A stretch of DNA of 64,000 nt from Mycobacterium sp. GA-2829. Lineage in GTDB: Bacteria; Actinomycetota; Actinomycetes; Mycobacteriales; Mycobacteriaceae. Positions 50,607 to 59,157 of this stretch are shown here, piece by piece; position 1 is the first letter of the stretch; every line of letters begins with the position of its first letter. The stretch covers positions 62,001-126,000 of the forward strand of contig NZ_LQIT01000005.1 of assembly GCF_001499965.1 (NCBI RefSeq). Direction: 5' to 3'. Below the pieces are notes generated by a model. That model was not told the origin of the DNA and searched no databases. It saw nothing but the letters and a program-made list of their open reading frames with translations. Both the position numbers and the translations under genes were made by a program.

Positions 50607-51824
50607 ATGGCTCGGCAGAATGTGGAGATGGCCGCCGGTAAGCCGCGTTGGCGCAGTCCGCTCCGCGGGCTGTGGTTCACCTCGGTGCTCGGTGCCGTCC
50701 TGTTGGTGACCCTGCCGCTCGTCGTGGTCACCGGATTGCTGTCCTACATCGCCTACGGCCCCGGCCTCGGCCAGGCCATCCCGGCCGACGTCGGGTGGTT
50801 GAAGCTGCCGACGTTCGACTGGCCGACCGATCCGGCGTGGCTGTACCGGCTCACCCAGGGCCTGCACGTCGGGCTCGGCCTGATCCTGATCCCCGTCGTG
50901 CTGGCCAAACTGTGGTCGGTGATCCCGCGGCTGTTCGTCTGGCCGCCCGCGAAGTCACCCGCCCAACTGCTCGAACGGCTCTCACTGCTACTGCTCGTCG
51001 GCGGCATCCTGTTCGAGATCGTCACCGGTGTCCTCAACATCCAGTACGACTACATCTTCGGGTTCAGCTTCTACACCGCCCACTACTTCGGCGCCTGGGT
51101 GTTCATCGCCGGCTTCGTGACCCACATCGCGATCAAGATCCCTCGGATGTGGATCGGATTACGTTCCAAGACAATCGAACCCGACGATCTGGCCGCCGCC
51201 GACCCGGACCCGCCGACCATCAGCAGGCGCGGTGCGCTGGCGGTGGTCGGCGGGGGTGCGGCGTTGATGGCCGTGTTGACCGCCGGACAGACCCTCGGCG
51301 GGGTCACCCGGCAGGCCGCGGTGCTGATGCCCCGCGGTCGCTCCTATGGGGACGGTCCCAACGACTTCCAGGTCAACCGCACCGCCCGCGCGGCGGGGAT
51401 CACCCCCGCGGCCACCGGGGCGGCGTGGCGATTGACGCTGCGCGGCGGTGCGCAACCGGTCGTCTTCGACCGCGCGGCGCTCGCGGCGTTGCCCCAGCAC
51501 ACCGCCCGCCTGCCGATCGCCTGCGTCGAGGGCTGGTCGACCACCCAGGAGTGGAGCGGGGTGCGGTTGCGCGACCTCGCCGGGGTGGCCGGCGTGCCCG
51601 AACCGGCATCGGCGCGCGTGACGTCGGTGGAGCGGCGCGGTGCGTTCAACCGGGCGAGGTTGCAGGCCAACCAAATCGCCCATCCGGATGCGCTGCTGGC
51701 GCTGCGCGTCAACGGAGCGGACCTCTCCCCCGACCACGGCTACCCGGCGCGGGTGATCGTGCCCGCGCTGCCCGGTGTGCACAACACGAAGTGGGTGGGC
51801 GCCATCGAGTTCGAGGCGCTGTGA
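50607..51824 (+). CDS. Membrane-bound molybdopterin oxidoreductase (sulfite-oxidase fold)
   Basis: A 405-residue protein. The first ~195 residues hold four membrane helices with histidines (G-L-H-V-G-L-G and Y-T-A-H-Y-F-G-A-W, T-H-I-A-I-K), like a cytochrome-b561-type haem module. The C-terminal part (about 230-405) has the sulfite-oxidase-fold cofactor region with the Mo-ligand cysteine in I-A-C-V-E-G-W-S (C306). No twin-arginine signal is seen; a linker after helix 4 carries R-R-G-A-L-A-V-V-G-G-G-A-A, itself hydrophobic and possibly an export or anchor segment. Start may also be the ATG at 50628. Quinone is a plausible electron partner. Confidence 0.83.
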   Translation: MARQNVEMAAGKPRWRSPLRGLWFTSVLGAVLLVTLPLVVVTGLLSYIAYGPGLGQAIPADVGWLKLPTFDWPTDPAWLYRLTQGLHVGLGLILIPVVLAKLWSVIPRLFVWPPAKSPAQLLERLSLLLLVGGILFEIVTGVLNIQYDYIFGFSFYTAHYFGAWVFIAGFVTHIAIKIPRMWIGLRSKTIEPDDLAAADPDPPTISRRGALAVVGGGAALMAVLTAGQTLGGVTRQAAVLMPRGRSYGDGPNDFQVNRTARAAGITPAATGAAWRLTLRGGAQPVVFDRAALAALPQHTARLPIACVEGWSTTQEWSGVRLRDLAGVAGVPEPASARVTSVERRGAFNRARLQANQIAHPDALLALRVNGADLSPDHGYPARVIVPALPGVHNTKWVGAIEFEAL

Positions 51825-52306
51825 CTACCTTCCGCAGGATTTACGGATCGCATCCGCTGCACCTGCTGACGCTGCTCGCGGGGCTGGCCCTGTTCGGGTA
51901 CACCGTTGTCGCGCTCGGCCTTCCGGCGTTGTGGAATCACCGGACGTGGTGGCAGTCGATCCCGGTGTGGTTCGCCGCGGCGGTCATCGTGCACGACCTG
52001 GTGCTGTTTCCGCTCTACGCGCTCGCTGATCGATTTCTCGCTCTGACACAACATCTTTCGGCTCCCGTGCCGCCGCTCAACTATCTGCGGATACCGGCGC
52101 TCGGATCGGCGCTGACGTTCGCGGTGTTCAGCCCCGGGATCCTCGAGCAGGGCGCCCCGACGTACGCCGCGGCGACGGGGCTGACCCAGCAGCCCTACCT
52201 CGGGCGGTGGCTGCTGCTGGCCGCCGTGATGTTCGCGGTCAGCGCGGCGGTGTACGCGGTGCAGACCGTGCGGACGCGACGCCGGCCTACGGTGCGGTCA
52301 ACGTAG
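51821..52306 (+). CDS. Four-helix membrane protein coupled to the molybdoenzyme
   Basis: A 161-residue membrane protein with helices near residues 15-35, 45-65, 80-100 and 122-142. A V-H-D-L-V-L-F-P-L-Y segment lies in the second helix. The GTG at 51821 overlaps the stop of the molybdopterin gene (GTGA). It is probably a subunit or partner, but I recognise no family. Its 3' end overlaps the convergent methyltransferase by 20 bp. Confidence 0.7.
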   Translation: MTTFRRIYGSHPLHLLTLLAGLALFGYTVVALGLPALWNHRTWWQSIPVWFAAAVIVHDLVLFPLYALADRFLALTQHLSAPVPPLNYLRIPALGSALTFAVFSPGILEQGAPTYAAATGLTQQPYLGRWLLLAAVMFAVSAAVYAVQTVRTRRRPTVRST

Positions 52307-52916
52307 CGAGCACCCGCCGGCCGGCCGAGTGCACACCCGTCATCGCCAGCCCGGCCTCCTCGGCCAGCGCTGCGGCACAGTCCACCCCTACCGACGCCCA
52401 CCGGAACCACGGCCCGATCGCGCTCGGCGACTCCAGGCGCACCATCACCTCGCGGACGCCCTCGATGTCGGCGTCGAACTCCGCGACGCAGCGGCCACCG
52501 GGCCGCAGCAGGTCGGCGGCCCGCCGCAGCACCCGGCGCGGATCGCCGCCCAACCCGATGTTCCCGTCGGCCAGCAGCGCGGTCTGCCAGCGTCCCATCC
52601 CGGGCAGCACTCCGAACACGTCGCGCCGCAGCGCCGGCGCCCCGTTGCGCCGCGCGAGTTCCACGGCGGTGGCGGACTGGTCGATGCCGAGCGCGGGGAT
52701 CCCGCGCCGCACCAGGTCGGCCACCAAACGCCCTGGCCCGCAACCCAAGTCGATCGTCGGCCCCTGACACAGCGACAGCACGGTGCGGTCGAAGTGCCGG
52801 TCGGCGTGCCTGCCGCCGAGCCAGCTGTGCACAGGGAGCGCCCGAACGCCGCCGTCGTCGGCGCGGATCCAGCACCGTTCCCCGCCGAGCGCACGGTCGT
52901 ACAGGTTGCCCAGCAT
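52287..52916 (-). CDS. Class I SAM-dependent methyltransferase
   Basis: A 209-residue methyltransferase. Motif I is I-D-L-G-C-G-P-G-R near residue 54, followed by a D-Q-S motif II acidic residue and L-L-R-P-G-G-R-C-V near residue 130. The acceptor is unknown. The ATG at 52916 follows the DUF2064 gene by 4 bp, and together with the GT2 gene these form a three-gene unit: GT2, DUF2064, methyltransferase. Confidence 0.83.
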   Translation of the reverse strand: MLGNLYDRALGGERCWIRADDGGVRALPVHSWLGGRHADRHFDRTVLSLCQGPTIDLGCGPGRLVADLVRRGIPALGIDQSATAVELARRNGAPALRRDVFGVLPGMGRWQTALLADGNIGLGGDPRRVLRRAADLLRPGGRCVAEFDADIEGVREVMVRLESPSAIGPWFRWASVGVDCAAALAEEAGLAMTGVHSAGRRVLATLTAP

Positions 52917-52920
52917 CGGT

Positions 52921-53592
52921 CTAGAGACCCGCCGCCGCGGTCGCGAACGTGAACCGGCTCCCGCGGGCACAGTCGCGCCGCACACCGTCGACGTCGGCGG
53001 CGGTGTCCACGTCGGCGAGTTCGTCGACGAGCACCACCTCCCAGCCCCTGTCCCGCAGCTCGGTCAGCGTCAACTCCCCGGTGTCCGCCCGCGACATCGG
53101 CACGTCGCGTAGACAGTCGGCCATCGCCGCGTTCCGCACGCCGAGCAGCCACCACCCGCCGTCGGTGGCAGGCCCCAGCACCGCGTCGGTGTCGAGCAGG
53201 CGTTGCGCGCAGCGGGTCAGCAGCTCCGGTGTCACCTGCGGGGTGTCCATCCCGATCTGCACGATCGGCCGGTCTCCTGCCGCGTCGGCGGCGTCGGTGT
53301 GCGCGTAGGCCAACCGTTCGGCGAATGTGTCACCGCGTTGTTCGACGACGGTGAAGCCGGCGAGTTTCGCGCGCAGCACCTCGGGGCCGTGCACCTGGTC
53401 CAGATCGCCGGTCAGCGCGACCACTCGCGCAGCCACCGGCGTCTCGAGCACCGCGTCGAGGGTGTCGAGCAGCGCTGCCGCGGCGATCACCGCGGCCATC
53501 TCGAACCCGACCGTGACCGCCAGCCGGGTCTTGGCCTCCCCCGGAACCGGGGCCTTGGCGACCACGAGCAGCGTCACGGGCACCTGCGTCAC
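52921..53592 (-). CDS. DUF2064 / TIGR04282 glycosyltransferase-like protein (Rv0540-like)
   Basis: A 223-residue GT-A-fold protein. The N-terminal V-A-K-A-P-V-P-G-E-A-K-T-R-L binds nucleotide sugar, and Q-I-G-M-D-T-P-Q-V and G-P-A-T-D-G-G-W-W are family hallmarks. The related TIGR04282 family is linked to glycosyl transfer in arsenosugar and similar pathways; the substrate here is unknown. Position matches Rv0540. It overlaps the GT2 gene by 4 bp (ATGA). Confidence 0.85.
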   Translation of the reverse strand: MTQVPVTLLVVAKAPVPGEAKTRLAVTVGFEMAAVIAAAALLDTLDAVLETPVAARVVALTGDLDQVHGPEVLRAKLAGFTVVEQRGDTFAERLAYAHTDAADAAGDRPIVQIGMDTPQVTPELLTRCAQRLLDTDAVLGPATDGGWWLLGVRNAAMADCLRDVPMSRADTGELTLTELRDRGWEVVLVDELADVDTAADVDGVRRDCARGSRFTFATAAAGL

Positions 53593-54245
53593 TCGATCAC
53601 CCGCCAGAAGTCGAGCGCGGCCACCACGCTGCCGCGCAGCGAGCCGCTGACCTTCGACCTCCCACCGGTGCGTGGCCCGTAGGTGACGTCGCGTTCCACG
53701 ACGCGCCAGCCCGCGGCGGCCGCGCGGACCAGGAGTTCCAGTGGATACCCCGATCGTCGATCGGTCACCCCGAGCGTGAGCAGATCGTCGCGGCGGAACA
53801 CCCGCATCGGTGCGATGTCATGGACCGGCAGACCGTGCCTGCGCCGCAGCCGCAGGCACACCGCGGCTGTCCCGAAGCGGGCGTGCCAGGGCCAGCGCAA
53901 CCCCGGCACCGCCCGCCGTCGCCCGACCACCAGATCCGCGCCCCGGTCGAGTTCGGCGACCAGCGCGGGCAGCTCCCGCGGATCGAGCGATCCGTCGGCG
54001 TCGAGCACCGCGACCACCGGGGTGGCCGCCGCGACCACGCCGGCGTGCACGGCCGAGCCGTACCCGGGCCGCGGTTCGAACACCACCTCGGCGCCGTGGT
54101 CGCGCGCCACCTGGGCGGTGCCGTCGCTGCTGTTGTTGTCCACCACCAGCGCCCGGTACCCGGCGGGCAGCGCCGCGAGCACCGCGGGCAGGGAGTCCGC
54201 TTCGTCCAGGCACGGCAGCACCACCGTCACCGGACACTCGGACAT
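53589..54245 (-). CDS. Family 2 glycosyltransferase, dolichyl-phosphate-sugar synthase-like (Rv0539-like)
   Basis: A 218-residue GT-A enzyme with V-V-L-P-C-L-D-E-A-D-S-L, V-V-D-N-N-S-S-D-G-T and the metal-binding V-L-D-A-D-G-S-L-D. R-S-G-Y-P-L-E-L-L-V-R-A and G-R-S-K-V-S-G-S complete the polyprenyl-phosphate-sugar synthase pattern. It may make a lipid-linked sugar donor at the membrane, possibly used by the GT-C-like protein at 49224-50576. I chose the ATG at 54245, giving a length close to Rv0539. Confidence 0.87.
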   Translation of the reverse strand: MSECPVTVVLPCLDEADSLPAVLAALPAGYRALVVDNNSSDGTAQVARDHGAEVVFEPRPGYGSAVHAGVVAAATPVVAVLDADGSLDPRELPALVAELDRGADLVVGRRRAVPGLRWPWHARFGTAAVCLRLRRRHGLPVHDIAPMRVFRRDDLLTLGVTDRRSGYPLELLVRAAAAGWRVVERDVTYGPRTGGRSKVSGSLRGSVVAALDFWRVIE

Positions 54246-54346
54246 GGGTTCGAGGCTAACCACGGCGGCTGAGAGCGACCTGGGGCAACCGTGACGAATC
54301 GATGACATCGGCGCTGGTCGCGGTCAGCGGCGGCTAACCTCGTGGA

Positions 54347-55060
54347 GTGACACGGGTGCTGATCGCCGACGACGACAACGTCGTGCGCGACGTCGTGCGC
54401 CGCTATCTCGAACGCGACGGCCTCGAGGTCACGATCGCCCGCGACGGCACCGAGGCGCTGCGACTGCTCGGCACCGAGCGGATCGACGTCGCGGTGCTCG
54501 ATGTGATGATGCCCGGACCCGACGGGCTGACGCTGTGCCGCACACTGCGCCAGCGCGGACAGCAGACCGTGCCCGTCATCCTGCTGACCGCGCTCGGCGA
54601 GGAGGACGACCGCATCGCCGGTCTGGAGGCCGGCGCCGACGACTACCTGACCAAACCGTTCAGCCCCCGCGAACTCGCCCTGCGGGTGCGGTCGGTGCTG
54701 CGGCGCACCCCCGGTGCCGTCGGGGTGCCGCCGGTCGACCTGACCGTCGGCGCCCTCACCATCTCCACGGCGGCGCGGTCGGTCACCGTCAACGGTCAAC
54801 CGGTCAGCCTGACCAACCGCGAATTCGACCTGCTGCTGTTCTTCATCACCCACGCCGACACCGTCTTCAGCCGCGAAGAGCTGCTCAAACAGGTGTGGCG
54901 CTGGGACTTCGGCGACCTGTCCACGGTCACCGTGCACGTCAAACGGTTGCGCTCCAAACTGGGCGACCACCACCGGGTGCAGACGGTGTGGGGCCGCGGC
55001 TACCTGTGGAGCGACGCCGCGAGCGCTCGTGAAGGCCAGAACGCCGGTGCCGTCAACTGA
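54347..55060 (+). CDS. OmpR-type response regulator
   Basis: A 237-residue regulator. The receiver has acidic pocket D8-D-D10, phospho-acceptor D52 (V-L-D-V-M-M-P) and K102-like lysine in L-T-K-P-F. The C-terminal winged helix contains [12 protein letters not shown] and [12 protein letters not shown]. The GTG at 54347 is used. It overlaps its histidine kinase by 32 bp in a different frame, so they are co-translated. The regulon is unknown. Confidence 0.93.
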   Translation: MTRVLIADDDNVVRDVVRRYLERDGLEVTIARDGTEALRLLGTERIDVAVLDVMMPGPDGLTLCRTLRQRGQQTVPVILLTALGEEDDRIAGLEAGADDYLTKPFSPRELALRVRSVLRRTPGAVGVPPVDLTVGALTISTAARSVTVNGQPVSLTNREFDLLLFFITHADTVFSREELLKQVWRWDFGDLSTVTVHVKRLRSKLGDHHRVQTVWGRGYLWSDAASAREGQNAGAVN

Positions 55061-56072
55061 CCTCTGGGAAATCGTCGGCTGGGCGCTGGCCTGTTCGATC
55101 CCGGTGGTGGTGGCCGGGGCGCTGATCATCAAGCTGGCCCGGAACTGGTCGCTGGCCGTCAGCATGGTGGTGCTGGTGCTGATCCCGGTGCTGGCCACGT
55201 TCACCGGGGTGCTGGGCGCCAGCGGCTTCATGATCACCGAGACCTTCGAGCCGATCGCCGCGGTGCTGGTGATCGTCGCCGTCGTCACCGTCCCCGCCGC
55301 GGTGATGCTGGGCCGGTATCAAGCCCGCCGCACAGTGTGGGAGCAGGAGATCCGCGACTCCGAACGGGCCGCGGAGATGTCGCGCCGCCAGCTGGTCGCG
55401 TTCGTCAGCCACGACCTGCGCACCCCGCTGGCCGGGATCCGCGCGGTGTCGGAGGCGATCGCCGACGGGTTGGTCGGCGGCGACGAGGTGCGCGCGCACG
55501 CCAAACACATCGAACAGGAGTCGATCCGGCTCTCGGAGATGGTCGACGACCTGTTCGAGATGAGCAAGATCAACGCCGGTGCGGTGCAACCGGTCTTCGA
55601 CCGCGTCGCACTCGACGAAGTGGTCGACGACGTGCTGGCCGCCCACCGCATCGCCGCCGAACGGGCCGGGGTGCAGCTGCGCGCCGAACTGCCCGACGAA
55701 CCCGTCCGCGTGCTGGGCAGTGACCGCGCGCTGGTGCGGGTGCTGTCCAACCTGGTGGCCAACGCGATCGCGCACACGCCGGAGGGTGGGCGGGTGCAGC
55801 TGGCGCTGGGCTCCGACGACGACGTGGCGTGGGCCCGCGTCGACGACACCGGGGTGGGTATCGACGAGGCCGACCTGCCCCGCGTGTTCGACGTCGCCTA
55901 CCGCGGCTCCAACGACCGTGTGCCGCGCGATGATTCGTCGTTGCCGAGCGGTTCGGGGCTCGGGCTGGCGATCGCCGCCGGGCTGGTGCAGGCCCACCGC
56001 GGCACACTGTCGGCGCACAACCTCGACACCGGGGCGCGCTTCGAGGTCCGGCTGCCGCTGGCGGTCGACTGA
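55029..56072 (+). CDS. Sensor histidine kinase
   Basis: A 347-residue membrane kinase partner of the regulator upstream. Two helices (about residues 13-37 and 43-95) leave almost no extracytoplasmic domain. The phospho-acceptor is H128 in [11 protein letters not shown]-box [17 protein letters not shown] and G-S-G-L-G-L-A-I-A follow. With so little periplasmic part it may sense the membrane or an intracellular signal. It is followed by palindrome H6. Confidence 0.93.
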   Translation: MKARTPVPSTDLWEIVGWALACSIPVVVAGALIIKLARNWSLAVSMVVLVLIPVLATFTGVLGASGFMITETFEPIAAVLVIVAVVTVPAAVMLGRYQARRTVWEQEIRDSERAAEMSRRQLVAFVSHDLRTPLAGIRAVSEAIADGLVGGDEVRAHAKHIEQESIRLSEMVDDLFEMSKINAGAVQPVFDRVALDEVVDDVLAAHRIAAERAGVQLRAELPDEPVRVLGSDRALVRVLSNLVANAIAHTPEGGRVQLALGSDDDVAWARVDDTGVGIDEADLPRVFDVAYRGSNDRVPRDDSSLPSGSGLGLAIAAGLVQAHRGTLSAHNLDTGARFEVRLPLAVD

Positions 56073-56079
56073 ATCTCTG

Positions 56080-56147
56080 CTCGCCGAGCGCACGGTTGTT
56101 GCCACACCTACTCCCGTTTTGCGTACAACAACCGTGCAGTCGGCGAG
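56080..56147. terminator. Palindromic element H6, likely bidirectional terminator
   Basis: Arms 56080-56101 and 56126-56147 pair at 20 of 22 positions with a 24-bp loop; the inner part GCACGGTTGTTG is perfect. It fills the gap between the convergent histidine kinase (stop 56072) and nitronate monooxygenase-like gene (stop 56152). Confidence 0.75.
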
Positions 56148-56151
56148 GCGG

Positions 56152-57276
56152 TCAGTCGGGCAGGGAGTTGTTCAACCGTTCGGCGGCTGCGAGGTAGTCC
56201 TCGATGAACTCCCGTACCACCTCACGGGCGGGTTTGACCTTGTTCATCAGCCCGACGCCCTGCCCGACGAAGTAGGTGGCCAACTGCTGGGCGCCCGGAT
56301 GACCCTGTGCGGCAAGCACATCGATGCGGCGCAGCAGCGGTTCGGCGAGCATGTTCTGCAGCGGCAACGGCAGCGGCGAGCGGTCCCCGCGCGGCGCCCA
56401 CGCCTGCGTCCAGTCCGACACCAGCTGGCGGGCGGGTTTCCCGGTGCGGCCCGCCGAGCGCACGGTGTCGCGCGAGGTGGCGGCCAGCATCTTCTGCACG
56501 GTGTGCGGGGCGGTCTCGGCCTCCTCGGTGGTCAGCCACACCGAACCCGTCCACGCCCCGGCGGCGCCCATCGCGACCGCCGCGGCCATCTGCCGCCCGG
56601 TGACGATGCCGCCCGCGGCGAGCACCGGCACGTCGGCGCCGGTCGCTTCGACGGCTTCGATCACCTCGGGGATCAGCACCAGCGTCGTCACCTCGCCGCA
56701 GTGGCCGCCGGCCTCGGTGCCCTGCGCGATGATCAGGTCCACACCCGCGGCGACCTGTTTGACGGCGTGCTCGCGGGCCCCGACGAGCGCGGCCACCGGA
56801 ACCCCGCGTTCGCGACCCGCCTCGATCATATAGTCCGGGGGCACACCCAGCGCGTTGGCGATCAGCTTGATCGGGTGGCTCATCGCGACGTCGAGCAGTT
56901 CGTGACCGGTATCGCCCGACAGCGACGAACCACCCAGCCGCGGCGAGGAGTCCAGTTCGATGTCGTGGTCGGCGAGCAGCTTGGTGACGTAGTCGCGGTA
57001 CTCGGCCGGGATGCGGTCGACCAGCTGGTCCCGAGAGAGGTTCTCGCCCTTGCCCTCGAACTTGGCGGGCACGATGATGTCCGCGCCGTACGGTTTACCG
57101 CCGACCTGCTCGTCGATCCAGCTCAGCTCCCGGTCCAGCTGCTCGGGGGTATACGCCGTCGCGCCGAGCACCCCGAAGCCGCCGGCGTTGGTGACCGCGG
57201 CGACGACATCGCGGCAGTGGCTGAACGCGAAGAGCGGGAAGTCGATGCCGAACTGTTCACAGATCGCAGTTTTCAC
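56152..57276 (-). CDS. Nitronate monooxygenase-family flavoprotein
   Basis: A 374-residue FMN-dependent TIM-barrel enzyme of the 2-nitropropane dioxygenase type. Visible are N-A-G-G-F-G-V-L-G-A near residue 30, I-I-A-Q-G-T-E-A-G-G-H-C-G near residue 180, A-A-G-G-I-V-T-G and M-G-A-A-G-A-W-T-G. Related mycobacterial proteins include enzymes of steroid ring degradation, but the substrate here is not readable. It converges on the kinase gene across H6. Confidence 0.88.
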   Translation of the reverse strand: MKTAICEQFGIDFPLFAFSHCRDVVAAVTNAGGFGVLGATAYTPEQLDRELSWIDEQVGGKPYGADIIVPAKFEGKGENLSRDQLVDRIPAEYRDYVTKLLADHDIELDSSPRLGGSSLSGDTGHELLDVAMSHPIKLIANALGVPPDYMIEAGRERGVPVAALVGAREHAVKQVAAGVDLIIAQGTEAGGHCGEVTTLVLIPEVIEAVEATGADVPVLAAGGIVTGRQMAAAVAMGAAGAWTGSVWLTTEEAETAPHTVQKMLAATSRDTVRSAGRTGKPARQLVSDWTQAWAPRGDRSPLPLPLQNMLAEPLLRRIDVLAAQGHPGAQQLATYFVGQGVGLMNKVKPAREVVREFIEDYLAAAERLNNSLPD

Positions 57277-57296
57277 GCACTCAGTATCGCCCTGGG

Positions 57297-58124
57297 CTAC
57301 GGGCCCAACACCGGGGTGTGCCCGAGAAACCGCGAGATCGCGTCGAGCATCAGCCGACCATCGAGCATCATCCGGTCGTTGTGCCCGGCGCCCGGTACGA
57401 GCACGAACTCCTTCGGTTCGGCCGCGGCGTCGAACAGCCGCCGGCTCATCGACAGGGGCACGATGTCGTCACGGTCGCCGGCGATCACCAACACCGGAGC
57501 GTCCACCCGCCCTATTCGGTCGATCGACGGGTAGCGGTCGATCAGCAATCGCCGCACCGGCAGCCACGGATAGTGCACCGCACCCACATCGGCCAGCGAG
57601 GTGAACGGTGAGCGCAGGATCAGCGCGGCGGGTAGCCGCTCGACGGCGAGACCCACCGCGACCGCGCCGCCCAGCGATTCGCCGAAGTAAACCAGCCGGC
57701 CCGGATCGACCTCCGGTTGCGCGGCCAGCCAGTCGCGGGCCGCGTGCGCGTCGACGGCCAGCCCGTCCTCGCTGGGCCGGCCCAGGTTCCCGCCGTAGCC
57801 GCGGTAGTCGAACAGCAGCACCGACAGGCCCATCCGGTGCAGCGCGAGCGCCAACTCGGCACGCATCGACCGGTCCCCGCCGTTGCCGTTGAACACGACG
57901 ACGGCCGGTCCGCGTTCGGCGGCCGGGAAGTACCAGCCACCGAGATCGAGCCCGTCGGAGGTGGACACCACGACGTCGCGGGCACCGGACCACACGGCGG
58001 TCGCCGACGGCACCGGGCCCGGCGCCCGGAAGTAGATCAACCGCCGCTGCTGCGTCCACAGCAGCGCCAAGGCTCCTGTCGCCACGAGGACGACGATAAT
58101 CAGGATGCGGGCCCGGCGGCGCAC
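57297..58124 (-). CDS. Membrane-anchored alpha/beta hydrolase
   Basis: A 275-residue hydrolase starting at the GTG at 58124. An N-terminal helix (about residues 6-25, I-L-I-I-V-V-L-V-A-T-G) anchors it to the membrane. The nucleophile is in F-G-E-S-L-G-G (near residue 148). The acid is in A-G-D-R-D-D-I-V and the base is in G-A-G-H-N-D. The L-L-F-D-Y-R-G-Y-G-G segment is typical of BEM46/YfhR-like proteins. It begins 1 bp past the galE-like stop and is likely co-transcribed with it. Confidence 0.85.
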   Translation of the reverse strand: MRRRARILIIVVLVATGALALLWTQQRRLIYFRAPGPVPSATAVWSGARDVVVSTSDGLDLGGWYFPAAERGPAVVVFNGNGGDRSMRAELALALHRMGLSVLLFDYRGYGGNLGRPSEDGLAVDAHAARDWLAAQPEVDPGRLVYFGESLGGAVAVGLAVERLPAALILRSPFTSLADVGAVHYPWLPVRRLLIDRYPSIDRIGRVDAPVLVIAGDRDDIVPLSMSRRLFDAAAEPKEFVLVPGAGHNDRMMLDGRLMLDAISRFLGHTPVLGP

Positions 58125-58125
58125 A

Positions 58126-59157
58126 TCACATCCGCAAAGGCGCGTACGCGAATTCGCGCAGCCCGTCCCGGGGGTCCACCGCCGCGCGGAACCCCAGCCC
58201 CTCGGCCGCCCGCCGTGGCGAGGCGACGATGTGGCGCACGTCGCCGCTGCGGTACTGACCGGTGACCAACGGTGCTGCGGCGCCGCGGGTTTCGCAAAGT
58301 TCGGTGGCGACCTCCATGATCGAGATCGGTCGGCCCGAGCAGACGTTGAACGCCGCGAACCCGTCGCCGTCTGCGTCCACCGCGGCCAGGTTCGCCGCCG
58401 CGACATCGTCGACGTGGACGAAGTCCCGCATCTGGCCGCCGTCCTCGAATACGCGAGGCACATCGTCGTTCTCGAGCGCCGACCGGAAGATCGCCGCCAC
58501 CCCGCTGTAGGGGGTGTCGCGCGGCATGTGCGGGCCGTAGACGTTGTGGTAGCGCAGCGCCACCACGCTGCCGCCGGTCGCCTCCGCCCAGGCCAGGGCG
58601 TAGTGCTCCTGAGCGACTTTGCTTGCGGCGTAGAGGCTTCGGGGTTGCAGCGGCGCGTCCTCGTCGACCTCCCGCCACTGCAGGTGGGCGTCACAGTGCG
58701 GGCAGCGGTGTTCGAACATGCCGGCGTCGAGGTCGGCGCGGGTGCGCGGGCGCGGGTCGACGGGTCCGTGTGCGGGACAGTCGAACCGGCCCTGGCCGTA
58801 CACCACCATCGACGAGGCGAGCACCAACCGGCCGATGCCCGCGGCGAACATCTCGGCCAGCAGCACGGTGGTGCCGTAGTCGTTGTGGCTGCCGTAGGAC
58901 GGTGCGTCGGCGGCGTTGACCCCGGCGCCGACCACCGCGGCCTGGTGGCAGACGACGTCAACCCCGTCGAGCAGCGGGGACAGCGCCGCGGCGTCGCGGA
59001 CGTCGACCCGGTGCACATCGGCAGGCGCGTAGGCGCTGCGGCCGTGCGCGGCGGGCAGCATCATGTCCAGCGCGACCACCTCGTGGCCGGCGGCCTCGAG
59101 CGCCGCGCGCACCCGGGAGCCGATGAAACCCGCGGCGCCGGTGAGCAACACCCTCAT
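58126..59157 (-). CDS. NAD-dependent nucleotide-sugar epimerase/dehydratase with zinc-knuckle-like insert (GalE3-like)
   Basis: A 343-residue extended SDR. The NAD motif is G7-A-A-G-F-I-G13, and the catalytic tetrad includes S115/S116 and Y176-A-A-S-K180. Between them lies an insert with C127-P-A-H130 and C152-P-H-C155, a C-x2-H-x21-C-x2-C zinc-site pattern uncommon in GalE enzymes. In M. tuberculosis the equivalent is galE3 (Rv0536). The ATG at 59157 overlaps the mtnP-like stop by 4 bp (ATGA), so the order mtnP, epimerase, hydrolase is one unit. Substrate unknown. Confidence 0.86.
   Translation of the reverse strand: MRVLLTGAAGFIGSRVRAALEAAGHEVVALDMMLPAAHGRSAYAPADVHRVDVRDAAALSPLLDGVDVVCHQAAVVGAGVNAADAPSYGSHNDYGTTVLLAEMFAAGIGRLVLASSMVVYGQGRFDCPAHGPVDPRPRTRADLDAGMFEHRCPHCDAHLQWREVDEDAPLQPRSLYAASKVAQEHYALAWAEATGGSVVALRYHNVYGPHMPRDTPYSGVAAIFRSALENDDVPRVFEDGGQMRDFVHVDDVAAANLAAVDADGDGFAAFNVCSGRPISIMEVATELCETRGAAAPLVTGQYRSGDVRHIVASPRRAAEGLGFRAAVDPRDGLREFAYAPLRM

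Noticed and set aside
54246..54346. Repeated GGCTAACC words upstream of the OmpR-type regulator as an operator
   Set aside because: Only short repeats, not a dyad of convincing length; not enough to call a site.
56577..57534. Plus-strand frame over the nitronate monooxygenase-like gene (part of a longer open frame)
   Set aside because: Shadow of a gene with clear FMN-barrel motifs.
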